64,000 nt of DNA from Smallanthus sonchifolius (GCA_023525975.1 CM042023.1:16603501-16667500), one strand, 5' to 3'. Counted from the stretch's first letter, positions 34,270-47,347 are shown. Notes: a model not told the origin generated them from the letters alone. Translations and numbers: made by a program.

Positions 34270-34963
34270 CGTCGGCCCGCTCATTCTGCTGCGATCACCT
34301 CATGCTCTACCGCTGTCAGACGTGTCTCTCCCACAAGAACTCGTCCATGTAGCCTCCTTAATGCTGAGTCAGCAAGGTCCACTACTCCCTGAAGCTACAC
34401 CAGACGATCATCTAGTGCCTCCATGACGTCATCCGAGTCCTCGTTAGTGCTCTCGCTTAGTTGTGCTTCTGGGTCTTGATGTGGCTCGCTCCTATCAGTG
34501 CTAGGCGGTATGGTCGGCTCAGTAGGCCCCACTTCTTGGGGCCTAACCTGACGGGAAGATTCCCCAATCTCTAGCTGATTCAAAATGCAGTGCTTATTGG
34601 GTAACAGCTACGTGTAAGTAGGAGAAGGGGCCGCTTTTTGGGCGGCAGTACGGTCTTGAGAGCTGTTCTGCGGCGCGTAAATCCCATGAAGTTGACCCAA
34701 TCGCTGCATAGTGGTGCAGGGCTGGGCAACCGAGGAGGGGAAGGGGTAGGTGGTCGTACCTCCTCACTGCTAGTGTCCTCCCCATAGGCGATTGAGTACG
34801 ACACAGTCTCTCCTGAGTCGGTGTCGGAGTTTGCTCCTTCCGCATCTCCCACTGGTTCCTCTTCCAACTCCTCCTCTGGTTCCGATTCTGAGACTTGTTC
34901 TGGCTCTTCCTCGTGTGGCATGGCTGGGAGAAATGGTGCGTTTCCTGAGTTTGCTGACGACAT
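34270..34963 (-). pseudogene. gypsy leader ORF ahead of gag (unit 1)
   Basis: Starts MSSANSGNAPFLPAMPHEEE, runs through an acidic E/S-rich part and PPTPSPPRLPSPAP, then QLEIGESSRQVRPQE and a carboxy-terminal ALDDRLVQLQRVVDL coiled-coil-like part. It is separate from gag, which begins at MPPRQATM near 33941. A shift near 34600 breaks this copy. The function is unknown; no recognised domain. Confidence 0.6.
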
Positions 34964-35113
34964 GTGTCTGGTCAACCACAATTTCTATCTTACGTGAGTA
35001 TTCTAAGTGTATGTGAGAATACTAAGTGTATGTGCGGAAGTGAAATGCAAATAAGACATCGGTTACAGTCTAAGTCCACTATATGCAACCTAGTTCGCTG
35101 CAACCAATGGCTC

Positions 35114-38100
35114 TGACACCCCCAAATTCCACTTCCGGGCTATACCCGAGGGGCGTGACTCGAGAGGATCTTTACCATTGAATTACTTTAAATGACCACT
35201 AAATGGTTTTCAAAATACTTGTTTTATGCATGACTCGAACGAGTTCAAAATAAAGTTTGACATGGTCCAAAGTAACAGTGCGGAAGCAATGTTTAAATGT
35301 TTACAACATTTGAAAATAAGGATGATAAAATATTGTTTATCAAAATAAGATGCCATGCATGATGAGTGTGTGACTCCAGTGGGTGCATACTAGCAACATA
35401 TCCTATGCATTCAACGACCTGAGATAAAAATGCTAAAATGGGTCAACATAATGTTGGTGAGTTCACAGGTTATATGTAATGGAAATCATATCATGATTTG
35501 TTTTGGAAAATCATATATTGACAATGCATTGAAAATCATATGTTGAAAATGCATGGAAAAGCATATGTACTCTACACAATCATTGTTGATCAGATAAAAC
35601 CAAAAATTATCATAAGTCCGTCAACCGAAGCTCAACTCTAGCCACTGAAAAAGGAAAAGGATGTGGTTCGCCTCTTTGTGCCTTGCACATGAATGGATTA
35701 GGTCAATTATGTACCCGTTCGACCTCCAGTCGAAGTTAGCGCTACTAACCCGGGCAGAGGTTGTTAAACCCAACAGTACTGTTCATGATCACCTCGCTTG
35801 TGGAAAAATTAACGGTTGACTCTGAGAGGACTTTGTACATACCAGTACAACTTATATAATTAATGTAACTGTATAAGCATGGAAATATGATTTTTGAAAA
35901 ATGTACTTGAGCATGTATCTCACCCCAAAAATGGAAAATGAGTAAAGCGGGGCTGCGAGAACTCACCTGATAAAGCGGTAATGATATGCAAGTCTTAGCA
36001 AATCCGGCTAAATGAGACGACCTACTCGTGCCCTAGGAAACATTTAGGACTTTAAGGTCTAAGTATTGTAAATGCTTGACTATGAACTCTATGCATCCAA
36101 AGAGTTGTTTGAAAAGTGACTTTGACGTTTCAAAGATGTTTTGACTCAATGACTCGTTGGTGACACAGACTTAAGCATTCAAATCCTAATGTAGAATTCA
36201 AACCTACTTTGAAATAGTCTATTATCGTCTAATAAACACATTGGCACATTCGATTGGAATTTAGAACTTGAAACACAACTTTTGATACATTAAAGTTTCC
36301 TTAATTGGAAAATCAAGTTGTTGAGTCCTAAACATGGAAACTATGCAAATTTGATGTTCACACATGAAATTAGGCGTGCTATAACATATATAGAAAATTT
36401 CAGTGTTTACTTGCTAAAAATAGACAAACATGCGAGTTTCGGATAATTAAAGTTTCCTATTATAGGAAGATCATGTCAAATTGTCAAGTTCATAGATAAT
36501 CATCATGTATTATCATACAATGCACTTAGTTACATGTTACTAAGTCATTTAGACCTTCTAATCATGTTAATAACTTGCAATCATAACTCTTGAAAGAATA
36601 AAGTTTCCTTATTTAGAAACTGGGCTCTAAAACTCATACACATGCATTTTAATCCATCATTTTGGTCAATCATTCTTCCATAATATTCACTACACTAGTT
36701 TCATGCTTTGAATACACCCAAACACCAAGTTTTCATACATGTCAAGAAATAAAGTTTCTAAAAATAGAAAACGAGCCTAAAAGCATCATGGACATGTGAT
36801 TTTACCGAAAAAAAATCATACAATCTCTATATCTAGTGTTTAAGCATCATTTCCTCCAAACAAATCACATCATAACTTCTTTTAAAAAAACCCAAAAATT
36901 AAAGTTACTATAAATAGAACCGAGCATGAAATCTCATATGACCAAAAGTTCTAGTTAACAAATCTACACATATTATCCATTCTTTATGCATATCTAATCA
37001 TTTTCCATCATCAAATCACCCTAAACATGGCATCTATCATGAAACCCAAAATTAAAGTTTCATAAAATAGCAAAATCGAGCATGCATGTATCATCCAACA
37101 CTTTTGACAACAAAGTTTGCATATATTCTTCATCTACAACTATTATTACAACATAATCCACCATCAAATCAACAAAATCTCATCATCTAACACATTCACA
37201 TATAATAAAGTTTCCTTAAATAGAAACCCAACCTATGAACAAAATTCGGGTTCAAAATCACCAACAATATGTACCATTTGAGTTTTAAAACACATTTCCT
37301 TTAAGAATCAATGGCTAATCTTTCATAAAAATGAGTTTTCTTTGGATGCATGTTCATATGAACATGAAGATGAAAGAGATGGAGGAAATGGTTCTAGATG
37401 CTTACCAAACTCAAAAATGTGGTGGAATGATGGATGAATCTTCTTGCAAACTTGAAAATCTTGATCTTGGAAGCTTGGATTGATGAAGGAAAGATCAAAA
37501 CAACCAAAAAAATGAAGATGATGGTGGTGGTGGTGGGTTTCGACCAAAAAATGGAGGAGGGAGAGAGCGTGTGTGGTGAAGTGTGAAGGTGTAAATGGTG
37601 GGGATTGGGGGGTATTTATAGTGTCATTTGACTCCGGGTGATGAAAAACGAATAGTCATCGATTTATTGACGGAAATCCCGAATAGGTATGAACGAAATT
37701 ATTTAAAAATAATTTGGCTCATATTGGTATGTTTACCATGTAAAATATTTAGATTTTTATTTGGAAATGTCGGTACATACTGCAGACTGGCCGGACAGCG
37801 TTAAATCAGAAAGTTTCTCAGAAAATTCCTGAAAAATTCAAAGAGTCTTAGAATAACATATCACAGTACTACATGTAATTTGTGCACACAAAATATATGT
37901 CTAAGTGTTTGCTTAGAATTATGGACCTAGCTAGTGCACAATGCGTGTCTACCGGACTGTGCTGAAAATAAAAGTATTTCCATAAATCACCGAAAAGTTC
38001 ATGTATGCATGATTAATTAAATCACAGTGTTACATATAATTTTCACACACAGATTATATGACTAGGTATTTGTTTTAAATTATCACCAATGGTCGTGATG

Positions 38101-38262
38101 CAGGACGCGTGTTTGACCGGGTTATCTTCCGGATTACCTTCGCGTGTAAACGGATTGACTTTCTAAGTGTGAAATGGACTTAATTACTATAAAATTAAGT
38201 GTGATGCATGGCTAATAATGTAATATATATCTCAGTCGGGAATGGATATCAACCTAAAATTT
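35114..38262 (-). repeat. gypsy LTR 1 (5' LTR of the array), about 3.15 kb
   Basis: On the minus strand it ends GGGGGTGTCA and is followed by GAGCCATTGG of the primer-binding region. Its outer end lacks the TGTGACACCCGGA seen at the 29512 copy. It contains several AAAGTTTCC-TATTTT-GGAAAC phrases. No coding frame is supported. Confidence 0.8.
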
Positions 38263-39137
38263 GGTGTGGTCGATGTTTGTAGCCCTTCCAACTTTTTCTA
38301 AGAACATAATCAGTTAATTTCGTCCATTCAATGTGTGGTTTTACGGTGGTTGCGCATTCCAACTTTACAAAAGGTCATACAGCTTGGTGACCCTGACTGG
38401 AGCCAAGTCAACCAGATAATCTTGATCCGAATAACAACTAGAGGGGGAGACTAACGTTTGTGAACACTCCAACGGTTGTTAAAATAGTAAACCCGCCCAT
38501 TGAGCTGTTCCTAATGAATTAATAACATCGTTAATTAATTACAACATTAGATTGTCACCAAGTGAATTCCGGATCCCAAGTGATATGCATTTGATATTAT
38601 TTTCTCTCAAACGCTCCTATGTCTCGATTCGTTGCCTCAACCAAAACTTCACCATTTTATTAGACTAAACAATAATAATAATAATTGAGTTTTAAAGGAT
38701 ATTGTGTCCTTTGGCTTGATACTTGGTTCTTACCTAAGCTATACAATGTTACGATAGGTCCGTTTACCTATTGTGTGTAGTTAGTAAAAGTATTAATCAT
38801 TTTTTATAAATTTAAAACCTTATAATCGTGTTACAAAATATTAATATAAAAATATCACCTTTCAAAGGCTCTAAGATATGCATTCCTATCTTTGGTTCGG
38901 TTAGGCCTCGTGCAAGCAGCAGCGACACAGCCACGGAGGAATTTATCGGTACGCTCTGATTATAGCCTTTCTTAGATGTATTAGTCCGACTACCAAATTT
39001 GTGTGGTCTCAATGCATTTGCGACGTGCATGCACTCTATCCACATCATTATGAGCCAGCATGCTTTCATGCATTATTTAACGTGTCATTTTTATGCATTT
39101 GCTACCTGTATCCCACACCGTTTAATTTGAGTCATCA
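38263..39137. other. intergenic sequence, no gene seen
   Basis: Begins where the gypsy LTR is cut off. No open frame with a recognisable domain and no repeat ends were identified. Confidence 0.5.
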
Positions 39138-39539
39138 CACTAGTAGAAACCGAGTATTTGCGACTGATTTTTCGCTAACTTTGCGACCGGGGTTAGTTTT
39201 GCTGTCACAAATCCTTCGACTGGTTTGCGACGGCTAGTTTTGCGGTTTGGTTGAACCGTTGAAAACTTTGCGACCAAGTTGTAAACCGATTTGAAACTCG
39301 CATTTAGTTTTTAATTTTTAAATTATTTGTTTTTTTTTAATTTACGACCGAGGGTCGTAAATTTAGCGACCAACTTGCGACGGTATCTAAGTGGTCGCAG
39401 ATTTTGAGACAGCTTTTGGACCGGATTGGTGGCGGTTGCTAATTTTACGACCATTGCGATTCGATCGCAAATCGGTCACTAATTTGTGACCGCTTATGTC
39501 TGTCGCAATATGATCACAAATGCCCGATTTCTAGTAGCA
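39138..39539. mobile_element. CACTA (En/Spm)-type miniature element
   Basis: The left end CACTAGTAGAAACCGAGTATT and the right end, complement of TGCTACTAGAAATCGGGCAT, are the CACTA-superfamily terminus. The right outer bases are mutated (CA for TG). Between them is a dense set of TTTGCGACC subterminal motifs in both orientations. There is no transposase, and the 3-bp target duplication is not clear. Confidence 0.75.
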
Positions 39540-39551
39540 ATGCATCGCGAA

Positions 39552-39553
<2 letters not shown>

Positions 39554-39648
<95 letters not shown>
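39554..39648. repeat. (AT)n then (AG)n compound microsatellite
   Basis: About 38 AT units followed by about 9 AG units. Confidence 0.95.
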
Positions 39649-39654
39649 TTTTAA

Positions 39655-40186
39655 ATACAAAGGGTTTTTTTGGTGAGAAGCGTACGAAGTATTTTGAAGC
39701 GTTTCAAGGGAATCAACAGTTAAGATCAAAGGTGATTGTTTTAAGCGTGAAAAGATTCTAAAAATTATAAAATTGGAATAGCCTACATTTGTTAACTTTT
39801 TACAAGTTCCCTCATTTTTTAAAACGAGCATAACTTTTTTATACGACATTATTTTTTTTAAAATTACACCATAAAATCGAGCGTTTTATTCTCTTTAATT
39901 TAAGTATACTTTTGCTATACTTTTTTTTTTTTTTAAATCGACTTTTTTTTAAAATGTTGACGTGCTGAGAGTAATTACGTGATTATGTGATTAAATTATG
40001 GAAAATGTGTTATTATACAACATGCGTTATTACGTGATTATACAAATGATGTCGTTCTGAGAGTGATTACGTGATTACGCCATTATACAAATGTTGATGC
40101 GTTATTATTACGCGGACGCATTTACCCCTCGCCCATTGAACACGTGTCGCATGCTGGTGGCTTCGTACGCTAAAACCACTTTGTAT
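39655..40186. mobile_element. TIR element of about 530 bp, superfamily unassigned
   Basis: The left end ATACAAAGGGTTTTTTTGGT ... AGCGTACGAAG pairs with the right end CTTCGTACGCTAAAACCACT ... TTGTAT. Inside is an AT-rich region with phrases related to 9470-9560. No coding frame; no convincing target duplication. Confidence 0.5.
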
Positions 40187-40776
40187 AATAACCGGCCCCT
40201 ATATATCATCTGCTAATACACGGCCAATTAATGTTTGGATAAAAATCTTGTCCGCCATCATTAGTGATCCAAATTGTCGTTAAAAAAACATAAACAATTT
40301 GTATATATCTAACTTTTTATTAGTGAAATAAATTAGGTTTCAAGATATACTTGTGTGACTTTCAACCATTTGCTTTGGGAACGTTTAACTTTGCTCTAAT
40401 CATGTTTTTAGGGAACTCAACAGAGCAATCGTCTGTTTGAACACAATACACATGTTTATGAGTTGACATGAAGACAAACAATTTAACTTAACTTCTTTTT
40501 TACGCATTAATATTCTAAAATAATAATTTTATAAAAAAATTGTTTTCCTGATAAAAATCAATCATATGTCCCCGATGGGCATGGTGTGGTGGTAAAGTGT
40601 TTTCCTGATAAAAATCCGGTATCGGTGTATTTAGGAGCCGTCCAAAAAAATAATAATAATCAATCATATTCTTATATTCATGTGTTTGAACCACCAAGAA
40701 CATACACAATTCATGAAATGCATCAATCGACGTTATAAATTCATACAAACTACAAAACATAAACCATCCAATTTTA
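40187..40776. other. intergenic, 3' side of LSG1
   Basis: No gene seen. It contains a 19-bp phrase, GTGTTTTCCTGATAAAAATC, repeated in part at 40535 and 40597. The LSG1 3' UTR should occupy the upper part. Confidence 0.5.
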
Positions 40777-43700
40777 TTAAGTCGCCATAACCGGTCCAAC
40801 ATTGGCCGACTTCTGATACACCCTCACGACCGACATCCCGTCACTTCCATCATCTTTGACCCGCCAAGCTCGATCTTTCTTTCTTTGCGGTCTTTTATGA
40901 TGCTTATAAGATGCAGCTGAACCCACCTTCTTCCTAGCACCAGGAACCCCTTTACTCGGACCTAAACCATTCACCATGTCAAAAGACTTGAGATCATCCA
41001 TGATATCATCAAGCTTCGCGGCACCTTGTTCTTCGGTAGTCCCAACAAAAGAATCCGACTCATCACTTTCACCCGAGTCCGACCCACCTGCATCTGGAGA
41101 ATCAGCCTCTTCATCCGTCATGCCAGGTGGCAGTTCATAATGCGGCAGCTTTCCGTCGATGTAATCCTTGAGGATTTGACGGGCCGCTTTTGTTTCATCA
41201 GGTAGTCCACTAGATGCGACATACCCACGAGATGCACAATACGACCTTAAAAGTTCTGATGCAAAAGGAGGTCGGTTTTCAGGCTCATATGGTTTGGGTT
41301 TCGGCAGTTTGATATTGTAGACACCCTCAATGACGTGGCGCGGGACCCGGTCCGCAACCACTTGAACCGCTTCCCGATGCTCGGTCATTCTGTGAATCGG
41401 TAGAACCCCAGATGCAATCATTTCATATCTCGAGCTTGTGAAAGATGGAAATACTAATCCGGGACAATCACATAATGTGAGCTTTTCGGTTATTATCAGT
41501 GTCTGGAAATGTTTGGTCTTCCCGGGAGTAGAAGTTACACCCGTTCGTTTTGCACCGACTAAAGCATTGATTGTTGAACTTTTCCCAACGTTAGGGTACC
41601 CAACAAATCCCACGGTTACAAGATCGGTTTTTGCATCTGATTTTTGTTGAGTATTGGTTCTCATTTGGACTATATCCTCTGCTTCTGACTGTAAACGGGA
41701 TAATAATTCCTCCCTCCCGTATATTTTTGTATCATTATCAATGGTTTCTTCTAAAGAAAAGACAGGTTTTTTCCCTTCTAATTCTGCTGTTGCAGCCTTG
41801 GCAGACCAAAAGACGTGAAGAATACCATGTAGCTGGAAGTATTCGGCCCATTTCAGTCTGCAAATGAAGCAAAAAGATAGATGGTTAAAAGAACAGAAGA
41901 TGCATGATGCTATTTAGGGGGTGTGTGGATGTGTGTTTTGAAAGTGATTATATGATATTCAATAATCAGAATAAGATATCAACGATAACAAAACCGGCTT
42001 TCTAAAATTTGGATGTGTTTCTAATTTGTTTGAATTTGATAATTTTTTAATGAACATATGATCAGATGTTTCGAGTGTTTGGTAAATCTAACTATTTAAC
42101 AAATAAAATGACCAGAAAGAATATTATTGTGAAATAATCCAGAAGATATTTTAAAAAAAACGAGTAAAGTTATTTCAAATTAGGTTTAAAATTTACCATC
42201 TTATCGGTTTGGTTGCAACTGGTATGAAAAACTACCAAATATTTAAAATAACTTGGATAAGGCATTTTAGAACACTAACCTTACAGAATATGGTAAAAGA
42301 TCTGCCTTGTTAATTAGGAGCAGTGTCCTTTTATGCTCATCTATTTCTCTTGCATATGCCTGAAATTTTTACAAAGTCGATTAATAACTTCGTTTTATTT
42401 CAAATTAGAAATTCAAGATAACTTCCATGTTTCCTGAAATGCACTACCATTTCAAAAAGATTCAAGTCATCTTGATAATCCATATTTATCAAATATTTGA
42501 ATTAGGGTTGAGATTCCTTTCAAATTGTAAAGAAACAAAAAACTGGCTTCAAGTTTAAACATCCAGTGAAGATACACAATATCTCGCAATAGGGGCATGC
42601 TAAAGCATTTGTACATAGTGTTGACCAAGTATAGTGGGAAAGAAATTGGTGGTTATGCAAGACATGATCACCTATGTATCACAGTTAAAACAACAATACA
42701 AGTGTTTATGCGATTCTAATAATTCTCTTACTTAAAACTGGCTCATTATCGAACAACCTTTCTCAAGATAAGCCAATAACTAGCTTGACACTCATGTAAT
42801 TTTGATAAAAGAAAATTATGATTCAAGAGAAGAAAAAACATGAAGGTTCACTAAAACTAAAAGCATATTTCTTGATGGAAATGAAATATACTTTCAGAAC
42901 CAAATTGTTTAATTTTCTTCATTCAGATTTTCATCATGACTCAATTGGTTCTTCACAAAGCTCTTGAAAGGGAACAAGCAAATATATAACATATTAACAT
43001 ATCTAGAAATGCTAGAAAATGGTAAGGTCTTATAATACAAGATTACCTCCAGGTCGGGACAGCGATAAAACAGTGGATCTCGTGCGTCAACAACCATGAC
43101 AAGCTGGAGAGGGTCACACAAGTTAGTAGCATGAATTAAAGTAAACAATAAATTCATATGAAATAAATCAGAAAAAAAAGCCAATCATGAAGCAAGTATC
43201 ATTAGCAACTCTACCCGTATCTTAAACTATTGATTGGAACACTTCAGTGGTTCCACAATCTAAAGAGAATCATTAACCACATGACAATTTAAATTGTCAA
43301 AAATTAAAGAACTGTATAATCATGGCATTACCTTTAATTAGTACCAAGGTGTTTAGGGACATGTCCTACTGTATAAAGACTGAGATTTTAGAACATTATG
43401 ATACGAAGATGTATTTGTGTGCTTGCATGTACAAGTCTAAAGAAACAAATTAAAGAAAGAAGTTATCTCATGATTCCTATCTTGGTTTTAAAAAGTGTGA
43501 GGCGCTCCGCGACGTTTAGGCCTCGAAAACTGAGGCGCGAGACATGAGGCGAGAGCCTCACGTACACGAGGCGTTGCTCAAGGCACAACCAAATAAGCAT
43601 TATGTACAACCATAAACTGCATCTATCTCATCTTTTTTACGTTTCGGCCTTTTTATCATGTAAATCGTTTATAAGCTCTTCATCCCTTTGGTAGTTACAT

Positions 43701-45980
43701 ATGACCCTCCTACATAGTACATACCCCGATTTTGACTAACGTTGACCAATTTTTACTCAAATTTTCATGAGGCGCTGCCTCAAGGCCCCGAGGCGTTTTC
43801 CTGATCACCACAAGCGCCTCATGCCTTAAGCGTGCCTCGGGCGCTATTTTTAAAACCCAGATTCCTATACTAAATGTATAAAATGAACATCCACTAAAGC
43901 GTAAGTCTTGCCCTGCTCTTAACTTAGGGTTTAGGGTTTAGGAACTCCAGTGGGTTAAAATTAATCTAAAACTATTACATAGATCACTTCTGGGTATCTC
44001 CTCTTTTCTCTCTGACAGCTATAAACATGATTTCTTGTTCATATTTCTAACTTCTAACCATAAACTCAAATGCTTTAAACTTCTTTTCATTCAATTTCAC
44101 ATCAAGTATCAAGAGAATAAGGACAGTGGACTAACATCTCTTCCACCGTCCTCCCTAATTTATAGAATCAAAATTATACACGCAATTCTCTTTGACTAAA
44201 TATAGGGGATGACAATGGTCAAATCATCAGGGACTTCTTTCAGTTGTAAAACAAGCTATCTAATTTTCAAGCGACCCTACTGCAAGAAACTGTTTATGCT
44301 TATATTAGGATAGGAATGTCGTGCTATGATAATTGAATCAGTACAATAAGCAATTTGCATCAAAATGTGAGCAAAGTCTTTTATATATTAGGTGAGACAA
44401 GAGTTTCACAATCAAAATGTTGAGACACACAATTCTAGCGCGAAAATAGTAGCATTGCTCAAACAAAAATAATCCCACATTAGTGGGATAAACACTCACC
44501 AAATCGCTACGTTCAAGAACCCTCCAAAGTTGTCTCCATATATCCAGATTCTTCTCAAATGGTGTAAGAACAAGACTATCATTCTCCTCAAGCCTGCAAA
44601 ACAAGAAGTATGGAATGAAAACCAAGTAACCATAATAGTTCTTTACCTAAGAGGATAACTGGATAAGAGACGACTAGAAAGAGTCCATGCACAAAAATGA
44701 TTATTATATTTTATGTACTTGGTAGGCAACATTATTAACATGAATATTAGCAATTAAAGATTGAAGAATTATGCTTACAGAGTACTAGAAAATTCGACCC
44801 ATTCCCCGATTAATGGATCTATTCGGGTTGTGTTTTATCTCTAAAAGGTCAACTTGGAAAATTAAAGAAAAAATTAACTTAGAAGGGAAAGGGTCAAACG
44901 GGCCGAATCTCATCTGAAGTGAAACTCTAATGCCTAAACCACCTCCATCAATTAATTCAGAAAACTAAATCATTATTGAAATAATCATATTTTGTAATCA
45001 TCTAAAATACAAGATTATAACAAAAGGTGTTTCCATCCTGTCACTCCATGCTAAAACCGAACCCGTTTTGAGTCATTTCCCAACCCTCCTCACATGCCCA
45101 TTCTGTAACATGCCACAAGTGTCTGAGAAAAACTTATTTCTTTTAAAAAAAATACAACCTTGCAAGACTACGGCGCCAAACTAAAAAGGCACGCCTTTCA
45201 TTAGCATCAAGCTCTTCAACAGTCATCTTGGCATCCCATGCTGGTCTGAAAAATACAGAAAGCTTAAAGATTTTTAGAACCAATAAAAATGCAAAATAAT
45301 CGTATTAAAAGACACATACCTTCGTGGAACACTAAGACTGCTAGCATGCAAAGCCTCCTCTTTCTTTTGATTTTCTCTTCTTTCTTGGGGAGTCATCTCA
45401 CTAGTACTAGAACCTGACTCCCTATGCAGTCAAAATAACTCATGAGTTAATCATCAACAACAAATATATCTTTCATCTCATGCCATGAGGTTTAAATACC
45501 TTAAATCAAATTTTGTTAAATTTGACCATAATTAATGTTCTTACTAGCCCAAATTTCACAAAAATAATTTAAATATTTATAAATTGAAACCATACATGTT
45601 CTTACTAGCACTAAATTTCACAAAATTAATTTAAATATTTATAAATTGGAAGCATACATCAAAACATAGATAAACAAATAACCCTTGTTACATACAATTA
45701 TCAGCAGGTATTAAAATAAAAAAATAAAAATGTTTTAGAGGCAAACAACATACAAATCAACAAGAGTGTCGACGGCGGCGGGGTTGGCGACGGAGAAGAG
45801 GCGCACGGCATCGTCGGCTTGTTGAATAACGGCGTCGATGTCGGCGACGTCGGTGATGGATTCGAGGACCTTCTTGTGCTGTTTGTAGTAAAGCTGGCCC
45901 TTCTCTTTAGATTCTTGGATTTTATGGTTGTGATGCTTAACTAGGGCTCGTCCCAACCCTGATTTATCATTTTTCCCCAT
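40777..45980 (-). CDS. LSG1: LSG1, large-subunit GTPase 1 (60S maturation)
   Basis: Cytoplasmic GTPase that acts late on pre-60S subunits, known in yeast to release Nmd3. Exons on the minus strand: 45754-45980, 45320-45421, 45159-45245, 44500-44593, 43047-43103, 42280-42359, 40777-41857. All are GT-AG with matching phases, 1728 bp and 575 residues, close to plant LSG1. The start MGKNDKSGLGRALVKHHNHK is basic and family-typical. The G motifs are circularly permuted, as in the YlqF/YawG class: G4 NKAD (about 206), G5 SAKAAT (about 234), G1 GYPNVGKSS (about 301), G2 TSTPGKTKH (about 321), G3 DCPG (about 346). The acidic stretch near 490 and lysine-rich tail HHKRPQRKKDRAWR are usual. Intron 4 carries a hAT-like MITE. 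A 5' UTR intron is likely at 46046-46265. Confidence 0.95.
43481..43860. mobile_element. hAT-like MITE, 380 bp, in LSG1 intron 4
   Basis: Left end CTTGGTTTTAAAAAGTG, right end GGCGCTATTTTTAAAACCCAG, with 8-bp target duplication ATTCCTAT at 43473-43480 and 43861-43868. Subterminal GAGGCG/CGCCTC clusters match the element at 527-978, so both belong to one family. No coding capacity. It lies well away from the intron's splice sites. Confidence 0.9.
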
Positions 45981-46601
45981 CGGAAGGCTGAATAAGTTGT
46001 ATTTGTGTGTTTTGGTGGTCGATTTCCGGCTCCGATATCCGAATTCTGAAAAAAAAAATTGTATAGTTTTATTTTAATTTTGAATAAATTTAATCATTCC
46101 AACTTCCAAACAAACCAAGCAAAAGTTTATTCAATCATAAGTGTACATGGAGTTTTAAATCTGTGAAACAGAAAAATAGCATATACATTCATACATGGAA
46201 CCATACTGCACTTCTGAAGTATAGAACAGAGCCGTAGAACACATATGGAGATTTGATTTAGATACCTTTCAATCGTTGAACACGGAAGTCGAGCACGCAG
46301 GCAACTGTCGGAACTCGGAACGCAGGCGGTCGTCAAATGTTAATCGGCAGGAGGGAGTCGGATTTGACGGTAACAGGAGGAGGGGGTCGGATTTGAGGCT
46401 TTGAGTGTGGCTGCATCTGCGTGGGAGGAGTAGAGAAGGGACAAAAACGTAGGGTTTCTATTTTCTAATGTTATATATATAAAAATAAAATAAATAATTA
46501 AAAAATAAAATATTTCGGAATTTCGGATAATTCGTGTTCCGATTCGGATACTTTTGAATTATTTTTCCTTCTAGTGTTAACAAATTATTATACATGTAAT
46601 A
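45981..46601 (-). promoter_or_regulatory. LSG1 5' UTR with intron and proximal promoter
   Basis: On the minus strand an acceptor with a strong polypyrimidine tract (TTTTTTTTTCAG|AATTC, 46046/46045) and a donor (GATTGAAAG|GTATC, 46266/46265) define a likely 220-bp 5' UTR intron. The first exon would then start within about 46266-46450. No TATA box was singled out. The region ends at a Helitron at 46602. Confidence 0.6.
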
Positions 46602-47018
46602 CTAGCTTAGACCCCGTGTAATACACACGAGTGAAAAATATCAGTACATAAATTTCTCAAATTTTATTTATGTATTTTACATGTGTAAAAATGTATTACT
46701 GTATACTAAGGATATAAAACAAAATTCAAAATATGTAAAAAATAATATATAATTCGGTTTCAGAAACGTCAATTACTATTTAATGTAATTTGACTTTCAT
46801 TTACTATTTGATTGAAAATAAAAATTATATGATTAGATTTCAAAGTTTTTTTATAATAAAGGATAATTTAAAATAAATGTGTTTTATTAGTATAATTAGT
46901 AGTTTATTAAAAGATATGGGTGCATTTAATAAGAGAGAGAGGCGGGAAAAGAATGATGAGATTGAATATGGTGGCGACACGTGGCATACAAAAACATTTA
47001 TTTATTATATAGTATAGA
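46602..47018 (-). mobile_element. Helitron, 417 bp (non-autonomous)
   Basis: On the minus strand it starts TCTATACTATATAATAAATA after A. It ends in a stem CGTGTGTATTACACGGGGTC (imperfect hairpin) followed by TAAGCTAG and T. It is homologous along its length to 24975-25406 and at both ends to 12778-12945. No coding sequence. It sits about 150-200 bp beyond the LSG1 5' end. Confidence 0.85.
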
Positions 47019-47052
47019 TTAGGTTATAAGGTTGAGTTATAATATTAGGTTA

Positions 47053-47347
47053 GAGCATTCATAATAGGTTCTTTATATTTTTATCAGTGAGTTTTGTATA
47101 TTTTATAGAGTGGTTTAAAGTGGTTGTGAGTGCAGGAGAGAGAAAAGATATAAATTTTTTGTATATTTGTGAAAACACTGTTCACCTGTGTAAGTTTTTT
47201 AATATTTTTTGAAAGTGGTTGTGAGTTGAGGAGAAAGAAAAGGTAATGATAAAGGTATAAAAGTATTATTTAATTGAAAATGAGAGACAAAAGTTAGTGA
47301 TTTTTAGTGTAGTTATAAGGATAAGGATAAAGAAGTTGGGAATACTC
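47053..47347. mobile_element. Tourist-like MITE, 295 bp
   Basis: Ends GAGCATTCATAATAGGTTC and the complement of GAGTATTCCCAACTTC, flanked by TTA at 47050-47052 and 47348-47350. This is the PIF/Harbinger target size and a common plant MITE terminus. Non-coding. Confidence 0.8.

Larger units (their letters stand above)
25587..38262 (-). mobile_element. Ty3/gypsy chromovirus (Tekay-like) tandem array, decayed
   Basis: On the minus strand the order is: complete-looking LTR (35114-38262), primer-binding region, leader ORF, gag, protease, RT, RNase H, integrase, chromodomain, polypurine tract, LTR first half (27972-29512), second leader ORF and gag (26161-27971), LTR last part (25587-26166). This fits an LTR-internal-LTR-internal-LTR array whose second unit lost pol and parts of two LTRs. 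Both outer ends have lost or changed their last bases, so no target duplication is visible. Frameshifts and stops throughout show it is dead. Confidence 0.85.

Noticed and set aside
39486..39849. Open frames of repeated Y and I residues on both strands
   Set aside because: Translation of the AT microsatellite.
41900..42250. Possible MITE in LSG1 intron 6, starting TTTAGGGGGTGTGTGG
   Set aside because: The left side resembles a Tourist end, but no matching right end or TTA duplication was found.
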